From NCBI GenBank assembly GCA_035906055.1, contig JAMIFV010000073.1:1-33551 (forward strand): DNA of 33,551 bases, written 5' to 3'. Positions 7,728 through 15,172 of this stretch are shown piece by piece. This DNA is from JAMIFV01 sp035906055 (GTDB lineage: Bacteria; Pseudomonadota; Alphaproteobacteria; Rickettsiales; JABCZZ01). Numbering within the stretch: the first letter of the stretch is position 1; the number at the start of each line of letters is the position of its first letter. A program made the translations under genes and the position numbers. The notes beneath the pieces were generated by a model. That model saw only the letters and a list, made by a program, of their open reading frames with translations, had not been told where the DNA came from and ran no database searches.

Positions 7728-8713
7728 TAGCGCTTGTAGCCCCGGCGGCTATCGCTGCGGTCGTGTTCCTCGGTTTCCTGCTGCTGCTTACCAGCCAGAT
7801 AGCGAGCGAGACGGATAAACGCAAAAAGAGCCTGCTCGACAGGGTCACGCGTGAAAGCGCGGCACAGACCAGCGGCCCCAAAGCCAGTATCAGCATCTTC
7901 AAGAATGAGGCGCAGGCGCTGCCCACCACCGGCATCATAGGCATGCTGTGCAGCCTCCCCGGCGTGCGCTCGACGCATCAGCTGCTGATGCAGTCCGGCC
8001 TGGGCAGCAGCATCGGTTCTTTCATGCTGATAGCCTATATCGTGTTCCTGGTGATGATCATCGGCTGCTATTTCATGGGCGTGCAGAACCCCCTATTGTT
8101 GTTCCTGCTTCCACTTATCGGCTCCTTCCTGCTTGTGCGCAAGCATTTGAAAGGACGAATCCGCAAGCGCAATGAAAAATTTATCCTGCTGTTCCCGGAT
8201 GCGGTGGATATGATCGTGCGCAGCGTACGCTCCGGCCACCCGCTTAACACCGCACTGCGCATGATCTCAGAAAACATGGAAGATCCCCTGCGCGAAGAAT
8301 TCAGGCAGGTGGTTGACGAAATATCCTATGGCCGCACCCTGCCCGAAGCCCTGCAGCGTCTCGCGCAGCGCATTGGCGAACAGGATATCCATTTCTTTGT
8401 GGTGGTGCTTTCCGTACAGCAGGAAACCGGCGGCAGCCTTGCCGAAGTGCTTACCAACCTCTCCACCATCATCCGCAAACGCAGGCAGCTTCGCCTTAAG
8501 ATTCGTGCGCTTACATCTGAAGGCCGCGCCACGTCCTACATTCTCGGCGCGATCCCGTTCGTTGAGATCGGGGCGCTGAAATTCATCACTCCGCGCTACA
8601 TGGATCCGTTCTTTACCGGGGAACTGCTGGGTTATGTTATCTTCGGAGCGGCAATGAGCCTGATCATTGGCGCTATTCTTATTGTACGGCGCATGGCAAA
8701 CATAGATATTTGA
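7724..8713 (+). CDS. tadB: Tad pilus inner-membrane platform protein TadB
   Basis: TadB is one of two polytopic membrane proteins forming the platform on which CpaF acts. The 329-residue product has an N-terminal membrane helix (about 3-25), a pair of helices around 105-140, and a cytoplasmic T2SSF domain with FPDAVDMIVRSVRSGHPLNT and QQETGGSLAEVL. It ends in two C-terminal helices followed by RRMANIDI. The block order is that of TadB rather than TadC. It overlaps cpaF by 4 bases and tadC follows after 10 bases, so the three are almost certainly co-translated. Nothing unusual is seen. Confidence 0.93.
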   Translation: MIALVAPAAIAAVVFLGFLLLLTSQIASETDKRKKSLLDRVTRESAAQTSGPKASISIFKNEAQALPTTGIIGMLCSLPGVRSTHQLLMQSGLGSSIGSFMLIAYIVFLVMIIGCYFMGVQNPLLLFLLPLIGSFLLVRKHLKGRIRKRNEKFILLFPDAVDMIVRSVRSGHPLNTALRMISENMEDPLREEFRQVVDEISYGRTLPEALQRLAQRIGEQDIHFFVVVLSVQQETGGSLAEVLTNLSTIIRKRRQLRLKIRALTSEGRATSYILGAIPFVEIGALKFITPRYMDPFFTGELLGYVIFGAAMSLIIGAILIVRRMANIDI

Positions 8714-8723
8714 GACGGTTACA

Positions 8724-9677
8724 ATGCTAGAATCCCTTATGCTTCCCGGCCTCGCTGCCGCACTGATATTCCTGATCGTGATATTCGCCACTTCCGCGCT
8801 TGAGAAGAACAAGGGCGTTCAGGAGCGCGTGCGCCGCATTGCCACGCCGTCTGATGACATGCCCAGCGATCCGATGATGGATTCCATCTATAATGAAGAA
8901 CGCCCCAGCGCCATGGCCAATTTCATGGAAATGATGCTGAAGCTGACCGGCACTAATGTGGAAAAGTTCCGCAAGGAGTCGCAGATGAAGTTCTACCGTG
9001 CCGGGATCACTTCGCCCAATGCCGTCGTATATTATTTGTTCTTCAAACGGATAGGATTTATCTTCTTCCTTCTGCTGGCCTATTTTTTCATATCGATTCC
9101 CGAGACGGGCGCCATGAAAATGGCGCATTATTTAATAGCGCTGCTCATGATCATCATCGGCCTGTTCGGCCCGAACCTTTACCTTTCCAACAACGAACAG
9201 AAGCGCAAGAAAACGCTGCAACGCTCCTTCCCCGACGCGCTCGACCTGTTGCTGGTATGCGTTGAATCCGGCCTTGCGCTTGACGGCGCGCTGAACCGCG
9301 TATGCCGCGAACTCGGCAAAGCCTATCCTGAAATAACCGAAGAACTCAACCGCACGAGGCTAGAACTCACCCTGCTCAACGACCGCGCACAGGCGCTCAA
9401 CAACCTTGCGGAGCGCACGGACATGATCTCCTTCCGCGCACTCACCAGCACCCTGTTACAGTCGGAAAAATTCGGCACCAGCCTCACCGACACGCTGCGC
9501 GTGCTCTCGGAAGATTACCGCAATACCCGCCTCATGCTCGCAGAGGAAAAGGCCGGAAGGCTGCCGGTGCTCATGACCGTGCCCCTTATCACCATGATGA
9601 TGCCCGCTTTGTTCCTCATCATCCTTGGCCCCACCATCATCCGCGCACTGGCAGTGAGCTCAGGCAGCGGCGGTTAG
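8724..9677 (+). CDS. tadC: Tad pilus inner-membrane platform protein TadC
   Basis: TadC pairs with TadB in the inner-membrane base of the Flp pilus. The 317-residue product has an N-terminal helix, two central helices (about 108-155), and a T2SSF domain with FPDALDLLLVCVESGLALDG, LxxLAERTDMISFRALTSTL and QSEKFGTSLTDTLRV. A C-terminal helix pair follows (PVLMTVPLITMMMPALFLII). It is the last gene of the cluster as seen here. No tadD-like TPR gene, TadE/F/G pseudopilin gene, Flp pilin gene or prepilin peptidase follows; the next gene is uvrB. Those parts must be encoded elsewhere if the pilus is made. Confidence 0.93.
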   Translation: MLESLMLPGLAAALIFLIVIFATSALEKNKGVQERVRRIATPSDDMPSDPMMDSIYNEERPSAMANFMEMMLKLTGTNVEKFRKESQMKFYRAGITSPNAVVYYLFFKRIGFIFFLLLAYFFISIPETGAMKMAHYLIALLMIIIGLFGPNLYLSNNEQKRKKTLQRSFPDALDLLLVCVESGLALDGALNRVCRELGKAYPEITEELNRTRLELTLLNDRAQALNNLAERTDMISFRALTSTLLQSEKFGTSLTDTLRVLSEDYRNTRLMLAEEKAGRLPVLMTVPLITMMMPALFLIILGPTIIRALAVSSGSGG

Positions 9678-9708
9678 GCCCCATACTATTTGCACTGCGG
9701 CGCTGTTT

Positions 9709-9740
9709 ACGGCAGAATGCCTGCCGTTGCTTGAATTTTT
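9709..9740 (+). terminator. Probable terminator of the Tad operon
   Basis: ACGGCAG (9709-9715) pairs perfectly with CTGCCGT (9721-9727) over a 5-base loop. A T-rich stretch (TTGAATTTTT) follows after 3 bases. It lies 31 bases after the tadC stop. The stem is short and the U-tract is not directly attached, so termination may be partial. Confidence 0.5.
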
Positions 9741-9760
9741 CCTTACGGCGGCCATATAAC
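9731..9760 (+). promoter_or_regulatory. Candidate uvrB promoter, would give a leaderless mRNA
   Basis: TTGAAT (9731-9736) and TATAAC (9755-9760) are separated by 18 bases. The -10 element ends only 4 bases before the uvrB ATG at 9765, so transcription would start at or within the start codon. No Shine-Dalgarno sequence precedes that ATG. Leaderless mRNAs are common in Caulobacter. The assignment here is inference. Confidence 0.4.
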
Positions 9761-9764
9761 GTTT

Positions 9765-11780
9765 ATGTCTTTCCAGCCCAGAATAGTGTCCGACTTTACC
9801 CCCTCCGGCGACCAGCCTGCGGCGATAAAGTCGCTTGTGGAAGGGCTTAAACGTGACGAGCGCGACCAGGTGTTGCTGGGCGTTACCGGCTCGGGCAAGA
9901 CCTTCACCATGGCGCATGTGATCGAGCAGACAGGCCGTCCAGCCCTCATCATGGCGCATAATAAGACGCTGGCTGCGCAGATATACAGCGAAATGAAATC
10001 GTTCTTCCCTGACAGCAAAGTGGAATATTTCGTCTCTTATTACGATTACTACCAGCCGGAGGCCTATATCGCCAAGACCGACACGTTCATTGAAAAGGAT
10101 TCCTCGATCAATGAACAGATCGACCGCATGCGCCATTCCGCCACACGCGCGCTGCTGGAAACGCCGCAGAACGTGATCGTGGTGGCGTCGGTCTCCTGCA
10201 TCTACGGCATCGGCTCGGTGGAAACCTATTCGGCGATGACGCTGACCATCAAAAGCGGTGACGTTATCGCCCGCAGTTCGCTGATCAAGACCCTTGTGGA
10301 CCTGCATTACGACCGCAACGACATCGATTTCAAGCGCGGCACGTTCCGCGTGCGCGGCGACTCGCTGGACATCTTCCCGGCGCATCTGGAGGACGAAGCA
10401 TGGCGCATCACGCTGTTTGGCGATGATGTGGAATCCATCCATGCGTTCGATCCGCTTACCGGCGCGCGCAAGCAGGCATTTGACGAAGTGACGGTGTATG
10501 CCAACAGTCACTATGTGACCCCGCGCCCGACGCTGGAACGCGCGGTAAAGACGATAAAAGAAGAACTTAAAGGGCGGCTTGAATATTATCATTCCATCGG
10601 ACGCGTGCTGGAAGCGCAGCGTCTTGAGCAACGCACCATGTTCGACCTTGAGATGATCATGGAGACCGGCGCCTGCAGGGGGATCGAGAATTACTCCCGC
10701 CACCTGACCGGCAGCACCCCCGGTGAGCCGCCGCCCACCCTGTTCCAGTACCTGCCCAGCAACGCGCTGCTCTTCATCGACGAGAGTCATGTGACCATCC
10801 CGCAGATCGGCGGCATGTATAACGGCGACAGGGCGCGCAAGACGGTGCTTTCCGAGCATGGCTTCCGCCTGCCCTCCTGCATGGACAACCGCCCGCTGAT
10901 GTTCGAGGAGTGGGACCGGATGCGCCCGCAGACCGTGTATGTTTCCGCCACGCCGGGTAAATATGAACTAGAGCGCACGGGCGGCGTGGTGACGCAGCAG
11001 GTCATCCGTCCCACCGGCCTCATCGACCCGCCCTGTGAGATCCGCCCCGTGGCGACGCAGGTGGACGATCTGCTGGAAGAATGCAAACAGCAGGTGGCTA
11101 AAAAGCAGCGCGTGCTGGTTACCACCCTTACCAAGCGCATGGCCGAGGAACTCACTGAATATATGCAGGAAACCGGCATCAAGGTGGCCTACCTGCATTC
11201 CGACGTGGAAACGCTTGAGCGTATCGACATCATCCGCGACCTGCGCCTTGGCACATATGACGTGCTGGTGGGCGTGAACCTGCTGCGCGAGGGGCTGGAC
11301 ATCCCCGAATGCGGGCTGGTGGCCATCCTCGATGCGGATAAAGAAGGCTTCCTGCGCTCGGAAACCTCGCTTATCCAGACGATCGGGCGCGCGGCGCGCA
11401 ATGTGGACAGCAAGGCCATCCTGTACGCCGACAAGGTGACGCGCTCGATGAAAGCCGCCCTCGACGAAACGGCGCGCAGGAGGGCCATACAGAGCCAATA
11501 TAACGAGGAGCATGGCATAACCCCCACTTCGGTCAAGAAACATATCCACGAGGCCCTGCAGAGCGTTTATGAACACGACCATTACACGGTGGATATCGGG
11601 CATAATTCCGGCATCCCTGAGTTCAAGGGCGGCGATGTGGAAGACCATATCGAAAGCCTGCGTGGACGCATGCTTTCCGCTGCGGCTGACCTCAATTTTG
11701 AAGAGGCCGCCCGCCTGCGCGACGAGATGGATAAATTTAAGGCAGGCGTGGAGAAACAAAAAAAGAGTAAGCGAAAATAG
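9765..11780 (+). CDS. uvrB: Excinuclease ABC subunit B
   Basis: UvrB is the damage-verification helicase of nucleotide excision repair. It is loaded by UvrA and recruits UvrC to cut around the lesion. The 671-residue product matches the usual length (E. coli 673). Walker A GVTGSGKT is at residues 39-46. The beta-hairpin region carries YYDYYQPEAY, the DEAD-like box is LFIDESHVT, and the later helicase blocks include GLDIPECGLVAILDADKEG and QTIGRAARN. A UVR motif ends the protein (NFEEAARLRDEMDKF). A TAAGCGA/TCGCTTA inverted repeat (11768-11787) spans the stop codon and may act as a weak terminator. It appears to be a single-gene unit, unrelated to its neighbours. The start may be leaderless. 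Confidence 0.97.
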   Translation: MSFQPRIVSDFTPSGDQPAAIKSLVEGLKRDERDQVLLGVTGSGKTFTMAHVIEQTGRPALIMAHNKTLAAQIYSEMKSFFPDSKVEYFVSYYDYYQPEAYIAKTDTFIEKDSSINEQIDRMRHSATRALLETPQNVIVVASVSCIYGIGSVETYSAMTLTIKSGDVIARSSLIKTLVDLHYDRNDIDFKRGTFRVRGDSLDIFPAHLEDEAWRITLFGDDVESIHAFDPLTGARKQAFDEVTVYANSHYVTPRPTLERAVKTIKEELKGRLEYYHSIGRVLEAQRLEQRTMFDLEMIMETGACRGIENYSRHLTGSTPGEPPPTLFQYLPSNALLFIDESHVTIPQIGGMYNGDRARKTVLSEHGFRLPSCMDNRPLMFEEWDRMRPQTVYVSATPGKYELERTGGVVTQQVIRPTGLIDPPCEIRPVATQVDDLLEECKQQVAKKQRVLVTTLTKRMAEELTEYMQETGIKVAYLHSDVETLERIDIIRDLRLGTYDVLVGVNLLREGLDIPECGLVAILDADKEGFLRSETSLIQTIGRAARNVDSKAILYADKVTRSMKAALDETARRRAIQSQYNEEHGITPTSVKKHIHEALQSVYEHDHYTVDIGHNSGIPEFKGGDVEDHIESLRGRMLSAAADLNFEEAARLRDEMDKFKAGVEKQKKSKRK

Positions 11781-11819
11781 TCGCTTATCTTGTGATTTGT
11801 TGCAACGCACAATTTTTCG

Positions 11820-11847
11820 TTGCCCCCCGGAAATTACCTGCTATTAT
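11820..11847 (+). promoter_or_regulatory. Candidate promoter of the phasin gene
   Basis: TTGCCC (11820-11825) and TATTAT (11842-11847) are 16 bases apart, upstream of the phasin ATG at 11912. Just before them, GTTGCAAC (11799-11806) is an 8-base palindrome flanked by TTGT and ACAA. PHA genes are often controlled by the repressor PhaR, so this could be an operator, but no known PhaR consensus was matched with certainty. Confidence 0.4.
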
Positions 11848-11911
11848 GCCCGCGTAGCCACAATGCTGCTCCCCGTTTTTGCCAGTAATCACGCCTCTTT
11901 AGGAGAATATT

Positions 11912-12355
11912 ATGTCAAACAACCCTTTCGCAGATGTAACCAAGCTGTTTGGTGACTTCAAGAATCCCGCTGTTGATCTGAACCAGATCATCGGCCAGTT
12001 CCGCCGCAATGCTGAAACCGGTTCCACGGTTATACAGATCGCAACGGAGAACGCTCAGGCTCTGGCCCGCCGTCAGGCTGAAATCCTGCGTTCCAACGCT
12101 GAACATGCGCTCAAGGCTTCCAAGGAGCTGATGAACAATGCTTCCCCGGAAAGCGCCGCTTCCAAGCAGGCTGACTTCGCCAAGACCTGGCTGGACTACA
12201 ACGTTAACTCCGTGCGCGAGCTCATGGAAATGAGCACCAAATCCGCACAGGAAGCGTTTGATGTTGTCAGCAAGCGCGTAGCCGAACAGATGAAGGAGCT
12301 CTCCGACGCCGCTTCTTCCACCGCAAGCACTTCTTCCAAAAAGAAGGCAGCTTAA
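11912..12355 (+). CDS. Phasin family protein (PHA granule-associated)
   Basis: Phasins are small amphipathic helical proteins that coat polyhydroxyalkanoate granules and control their number and size. The 147-residue product is almost all helix. It has phasin-type repeats of Ala, Gln and Glu (QIATENAQALARRQAEIL, then LMEMSTKSAQEAFDVVSKRV) and a low-complexity, Ala/Ser-rich, lysine-ending tail (SSKKKAA). AGGAG lies 7 bases before the ATG. A strong terminator follows, so it is probably a single-gene, well-expressed transcript. No PHA synthase or depolymerase gene is in the window. Some phasin-domain proteins have other roles, so the granule function is an inference from the family. Confidence 0.85.
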   Translation: MSNNPFADVTKLFGDFKNPAVDLNQIIGQFRRNAETGSTVIQIATENAQALARRQAEILRSNAEHALKASKELMNNASPESAASKQADFAKTWLDYNVNSVRELMEMSTKSAQEAFDVVSKRVAEQMKELSDAASSTASTSSKKKAA

Positions 12356-12380
12356 TTACTTTTCCTGAAAGTAATTGCAC

Positions 12381-12418
12381 AAAGCCCCGGAGAATTTCTC
12401 CGGGGCTTTTTATTTTTT
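12381..12418 (+). terminator. Rho-independent terminator after the phasin gene
   Basis: AAAGCCCCGGAG (12381-12392) and CTCCGGGGCTTT (12398-12409) form a perfect 12-bp stem with a 5-base loop, followed by a run rich in T. It starts 25 bases after the phasin stop. Confidence 0.93.
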
Positions 12419-12429
12419 AAAATATTCAG

Positions 12430-12614
12430 GGGGGCACGCTGCCCCCGATTTCGTTCCACGAAATCTCCCCTGCGGGGTCGTCGCGAAGTGCTCCTCCAAG
12501 CCTATTGCCAAGCACTGGAATAAACTTCCGTGCCGTATGCGCAGGAGTTCTATACGACGATGACTTTAGAGGGGGCGCGAGTGCAGAGCACGAGCGGGGG
12601 CGTTCCGCCCCCGC
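12430..12614. repeat. Palindrome-rich intergenic element, copy A of a dispersed repeat
   Basis: This non-coding gap lies between two convergent genes and holds several inverted repeats in a row: GGGGGC/GCCCCC (12430-12446), GATTTCGT/ACGAAATC (12447-12465), CCCC/GGGG (12467-12477) and GCGGGGGCG/CGCCCCCGC (12594-12614). GGGGTCGTCGC (12474-12484) and GCTCCTCCA (12490-12498) recur with the same 5-base spacing at 21783-21793 and 21799-21807. This suggests a mobile or REP-like short repeat. No promoter or gene is seen in it. Its position may also help end transcription of parB. Confidence 0.6.
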
Positions 12615-12620
12615 ATAAAA

Positions 12621-13655
12621 TCAAATGCTGCCGCCAAGGCGACGCAGAATCTCATCCAGCTGTTCCAGCGATTCGTAGGCAATCATGATCTCGCCGGACT
12701 GGCCGCGATCATCAATACTCACCTTGAGGCCAAGGTTCTCCGAGAGAGTCGCTTCCAGCGCCATGATGTCGGGGTCTTTGGGCCTCTGATGCGCAAGCGG
12801 AGCAGCAGCAGGCGCTGCCTGCGCAACATCGCTGCCTGCACGCGGGCGGCGCGCGGGCGTCTGGCCGGGGTTCTTTTCGGCATTGGCCAGTTTTTCGGTC
12901 TGGCGCACGTTCAGGCCTTTGCGGATGACCTCCTGCGCGAGATCCGCCGGGTTGGCGGTACCCAGCAACGCGCGCGCATGGCCCATGGTGATCTTATCTT
13001 CTTCCAGCAACTGGCGCACGTCGTCGGGCAATGCCAGCATGCGCAGCAGGTTGGCGATATGGCTGCGGCTTTTATGCACGGTGGTGGCCAGCATTTCCTG
13101 CGTATAGCCGAATTCGTCCATCAGGCGCTGATAGCCGATGGCCTCTTCCAGCGGGTTGAGATCCTTACGCTGGATGTTTTCCACCAGCGCCAGCTCGAGC
13201 GCCAGTTCGTCCTTCATTTCGCGGATGACGACGGGGATGGAATCCGCACCCGCCATCTGAGACGCCCGCCAGCGGCGTTCGCCAGCGATAATCTCGTATT
13301 TATCCTCACCGACCGGGCGTACGAGGATAGGCTGCATCACGCCGTTCTTGCGGATGGATTCGGAAAGTTCGGAAAGCGCGGTGGAATCGAAATGACGGCG
13401 CGGCTGGAATTTTCCGGGCCTGAGGGACGAAAGCGGCAAGGTCATTTTGGGCCCCGGGGCGGCGGCGGCAACGGGCTTGCCTTTCCCGGAAACGGCTTCA
13501 TGGACTACTTCTTCATCCCCCTCCTCTTCTTCCTCGTCGATCACCAGAACGTCTTCATCCACCTCGATCTGGCTGTAGCTTTCGGACATCAGCGCCGAAA
13601 GGCCTTTGCCAAGCCCCTTAGCCTTAGGAGACGGTTTCGCTTTGCTTTTCGCCAT
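12621..13655 (-). CDS. parB: Chromosome partitioning protein ParB
   Basis: ParB binds parS sites, spreads along the DNA as a CTP-dependent clamp and works with ParA to move new origins apart. The 344-residue product starts with the usual basic tail and KGLGKGLSALM. An unusually acidic stretch follows at residues 31-52 (poly-Glu/Asp). The ParB/Srx N-domain carries the CTP/arginine motif GERRWRA at residues 125-131. A helix-turn-helix region (YTQEMLATTVHKSRSHIAN) and a C-terminal dimer domain complete the protein. AAGGA stands 8 bases before the ATG. It follows parA after 26 bases on the same transcript. Three parS-like sites lie in the same operon. Confidence 0.95.
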   Translation of the reverse strand: MAKSKAKPSPKAKGLGKGLSALMSESYSQIEVDEDVLVIDEEEEEGDEEVVHEAVSGKGKPVAAAAPGPKMTLPLSSLRPGKFQPRRHFDSTALSELSESIRKNGVMQPILVRPVGEDKYEIIAGERRWRASQMAGADSIPVVIREMKDELALELALVENIQRKDLNPLEEAIGYQRLMDEFGYTQEMLATTVHKSRSHIANLLRMLALPDDVRQLLEEDKITMGHARALLGTANPADLAQEVIRKGLNVRQTEKLANAEKNPGQTPARRPRAGSDVAQAAPAAAPLAHQRPKDPDIMALEATLSENLGLKVSIDDRGQSGEIMIAYESLEQLDEILRRLGGSI

Positions 13656-13681
13656 AGTTTTTCCTTAATTTTTTACGTGGA

Positions 13682-14482
13682 TTACGCCGCAGCACGTTCT
13701 TTACGCCTGGCTTCGCGTTTTAGCAATTCTTTTGCAAGTTTCAGGTAGGCCTGCGACCCGCTGCATTGCAGGTCGTAGATGAGCGCCGGTTTGCCGTGCG
13801 AGGGCGCTTCCGACATGCGCACGTTACGCGGGATAACGGTTTTGTAGACCTGCTCGCCGAGAAACTCACGCACATCCTGTTCGATCTGCTCGGTCAGCTT
13901 GTTGCGCTTGTCATACATGGTGAGCAGGATGCCCTGAATAGCGAGTTCCGGGTTCATCTTGCTGCGCACCAGCTCAATGGTCTTGAGCAGATGGCTCAAA
14001 CCTTCCAATGCATAGAATTCACATTGCAGCGGAATGAGCACCCCCTGCGATACGGCGAGCGCATTGAGCGTGACGAGGCCGAGCGACGGCGGACAGTCGA
14101 TCAGCACATATTCATACGGCACGGGTTTGCCGGTGAGGGCGTCCTTGAGGCGGAATTCACGGCGGGACATGGAAACGAGTTCGATTTCGGCACCGGAAAG
14201 ATCGATATTGGCGGGGATGATGGATAAACGCGGGATCGACGTCTTCAAAGCGGAAGAGGCCACGTCAGTCTCGCCTATGACGAGCTGGTAGGAGGTGAGC
14301 TTGCGCTGGGCGTTGGTGATGCCAAGCCCGGTGCTGGCATTACCCTGGGGGTCAAGGTCGATGAGCAATACGCAGCGGCCTACGGCCGCCAGCGCGGTGG
14401 CAAGGTTCACGGCGGTGGTGGTCTTGCCTACCCCGCCCTTCTGGTTCACGATGGAAAGAATGCGCGTCTGTGAAGTGTTCAT
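13682..14482 (-). CDS. parA: Chromosome partitioning ATPase ParA (Soj)
   Basis: ParA is a Walker-type ATPase whose nucleoid gradient pulls ParB-parS complexes across the cell. The 266-residue product has the deviant Walker A motif KGGVGKTT at residues 15-22, the strand CVLLIDLDPQGNAST (Walker A'), and the switch strand YVLIDCPPSLG. The length is typical of chromosomal Soj/ParA. The C-terminus is lysine/arginine-rich (LKREARRKERAAA), as expected for nonspecific DNA binding. Its ATG overlaps the rsmG stop (ATGA), and GAGGAG sits about 10 bases upstream within rsmG, so translation is probably coupled. The order rsmG-parA-parB is the standard one in many bacteria. Confidence 0.96.
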   Translation of the reverse strand: MNTSQTRILSIVNQKGGVGKTTTAVNLATALAAVGRCVLLIDLDPQGNASTGLGITNAQRKLTSYQLVIGETDVASSALKTSIPRLSIIPANIDLSGAEIELVSMSRREFRLKDALTGKPVPYEYVLIDCPPSLGLVTLNALAVSQGVLIPLQCEFYALEGLSHLLKTIELVRSKMNPELAIQGILLTMYDKRNKLTEQIEQDVREFLGEQVYKTVIPRNVRMSEAPSHGKPALIYDLQCSGSQAYLKLAKELLKREARRKERAAA

Positions 14483-15108
14483 AGTGATGTAACTCCTCGC
14501 CGTTGAATATTGGATAGTATGAGAATTACGCCCGAAGGATCGGTGATGCTTACATGCGTTTCATAGGAAAACGCAAATGACTTCTCAGCATCGCTGATTT
14601 CTTCGCGCCAGTTTTTTCCCTTAAGCAAAAACAGTTTGTGGGACGATGTTAGTTCTTTTTGTAACATCAGAAGCATTGCCGCCACAGGCGCGAAGGCACG
14701 CGCCGTGACAATGGATACATTACGTAAAGAGACGGCTTCAACACGCTGATGATGAATCGTATTATTAAGCCCCAACACGCGCGAAACTTCACGCAGGAAA
14801 GCCACCTTCTTACCATCGCTTTCCACCAGTGAAACATCGTGTCCTGCGATAGATAACACTATAGCTGGTAGGCCCCCACCCGACCCAACATCTATTAGTA
14901 GATTACCTGAGGGCATAAGCCCAACCAACTGATAGGAGTCAAGAATATGCCGCGTCCATATAAAGGGCAGAGTTGAATTGCTGATAAGGTTTACCGAATT
15001 CTGCCATTTGCAAAGAAGCGCAACATACGTTTCGAGCTTCTGGTAGGTTTCACGTGAAACCGGAAAATGGGAACAAAATCGTTCATATGAAAAAAGCTCG
15101 GCGTTCAT
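14479..15108 (-). CDS. rsmG: 16S rRNA (guanine-527-N7) methyltransferase RsmG (GidB)
   Basis: RsmG adds the m7G mark at position 527 of 16S rRNA using SAM; its loss gives low-level streptomycin resistance in E. coli. The 209-residue product has the SAM-binding motif LIDVGSGGGLPAIVLS at residues about 72-86 and the upstream WQNSVNLIS and RHILDS blocks that mark GidB. A perfect palindromic parS-like site (15046-15061) lies inside the 5' coding part, over codons for residues about 16-21. The gene is somewhat AT-richer than its neighbours. It sits between mnmG (64 bases upstream) and parA (4-base overlap). Confidence 0.95.
   Translation of the reverse strand: MNAELFSYERFCSHFPVSRETYQKLETYVALLCKWQNSVNLISNSTLPFIWTRHILDSYQLVGLMPSGNLLIDVGSGGGLPAIVLSIAGHDVSLVESDGKKVAFLREVSRVLGLNNTIHHQRVEAVSLRNVSIVTARAFAPVAAMLLMLQKELTSSHKLFLLKGKNWREEISDAEKSFAFSYETHVSITDPSGVILILSNIQRRGVTSL
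15046..15061. other. parS: parS-like site 1 (inside rsmG)
   Basis: GGTTTCACGTGAAACC is a perfect 16-base palindrome. It has the same 14-base core (GTTTCACGTGAAAC) as the widely conserved bacterial parS sequence TGTTTCACGTGAAACA. ParB is encoded 1.4 kb away. Confidence 0.85.
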
Positions 15109-15172
15109 ATGACGTGTATAACAAAAGAAATATTTTCTGAAAACAGAAATCGGAGGGATAATCTACGGCCTG

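Noticed and set aside
9660..10859. 399-residue minus-strand frame inside uvrB
   Set aside because: It is a shadow of uvrB, with a composition typical of the complementary strand and no supporting start signals.
12375..12563. 62-residue frame starting at the phasin terminator
   Set aside because: It begins in the terminator and runs through the palindrome cluster. There is no ribosome site or recognisable protein pattern.
12789..13748. 319-residue open frame opposite parB
   Set aside because: It overlaps parB completely and part of parA on the other strand, shows no conserved pattern, and the ParB motifs are unambiguous.
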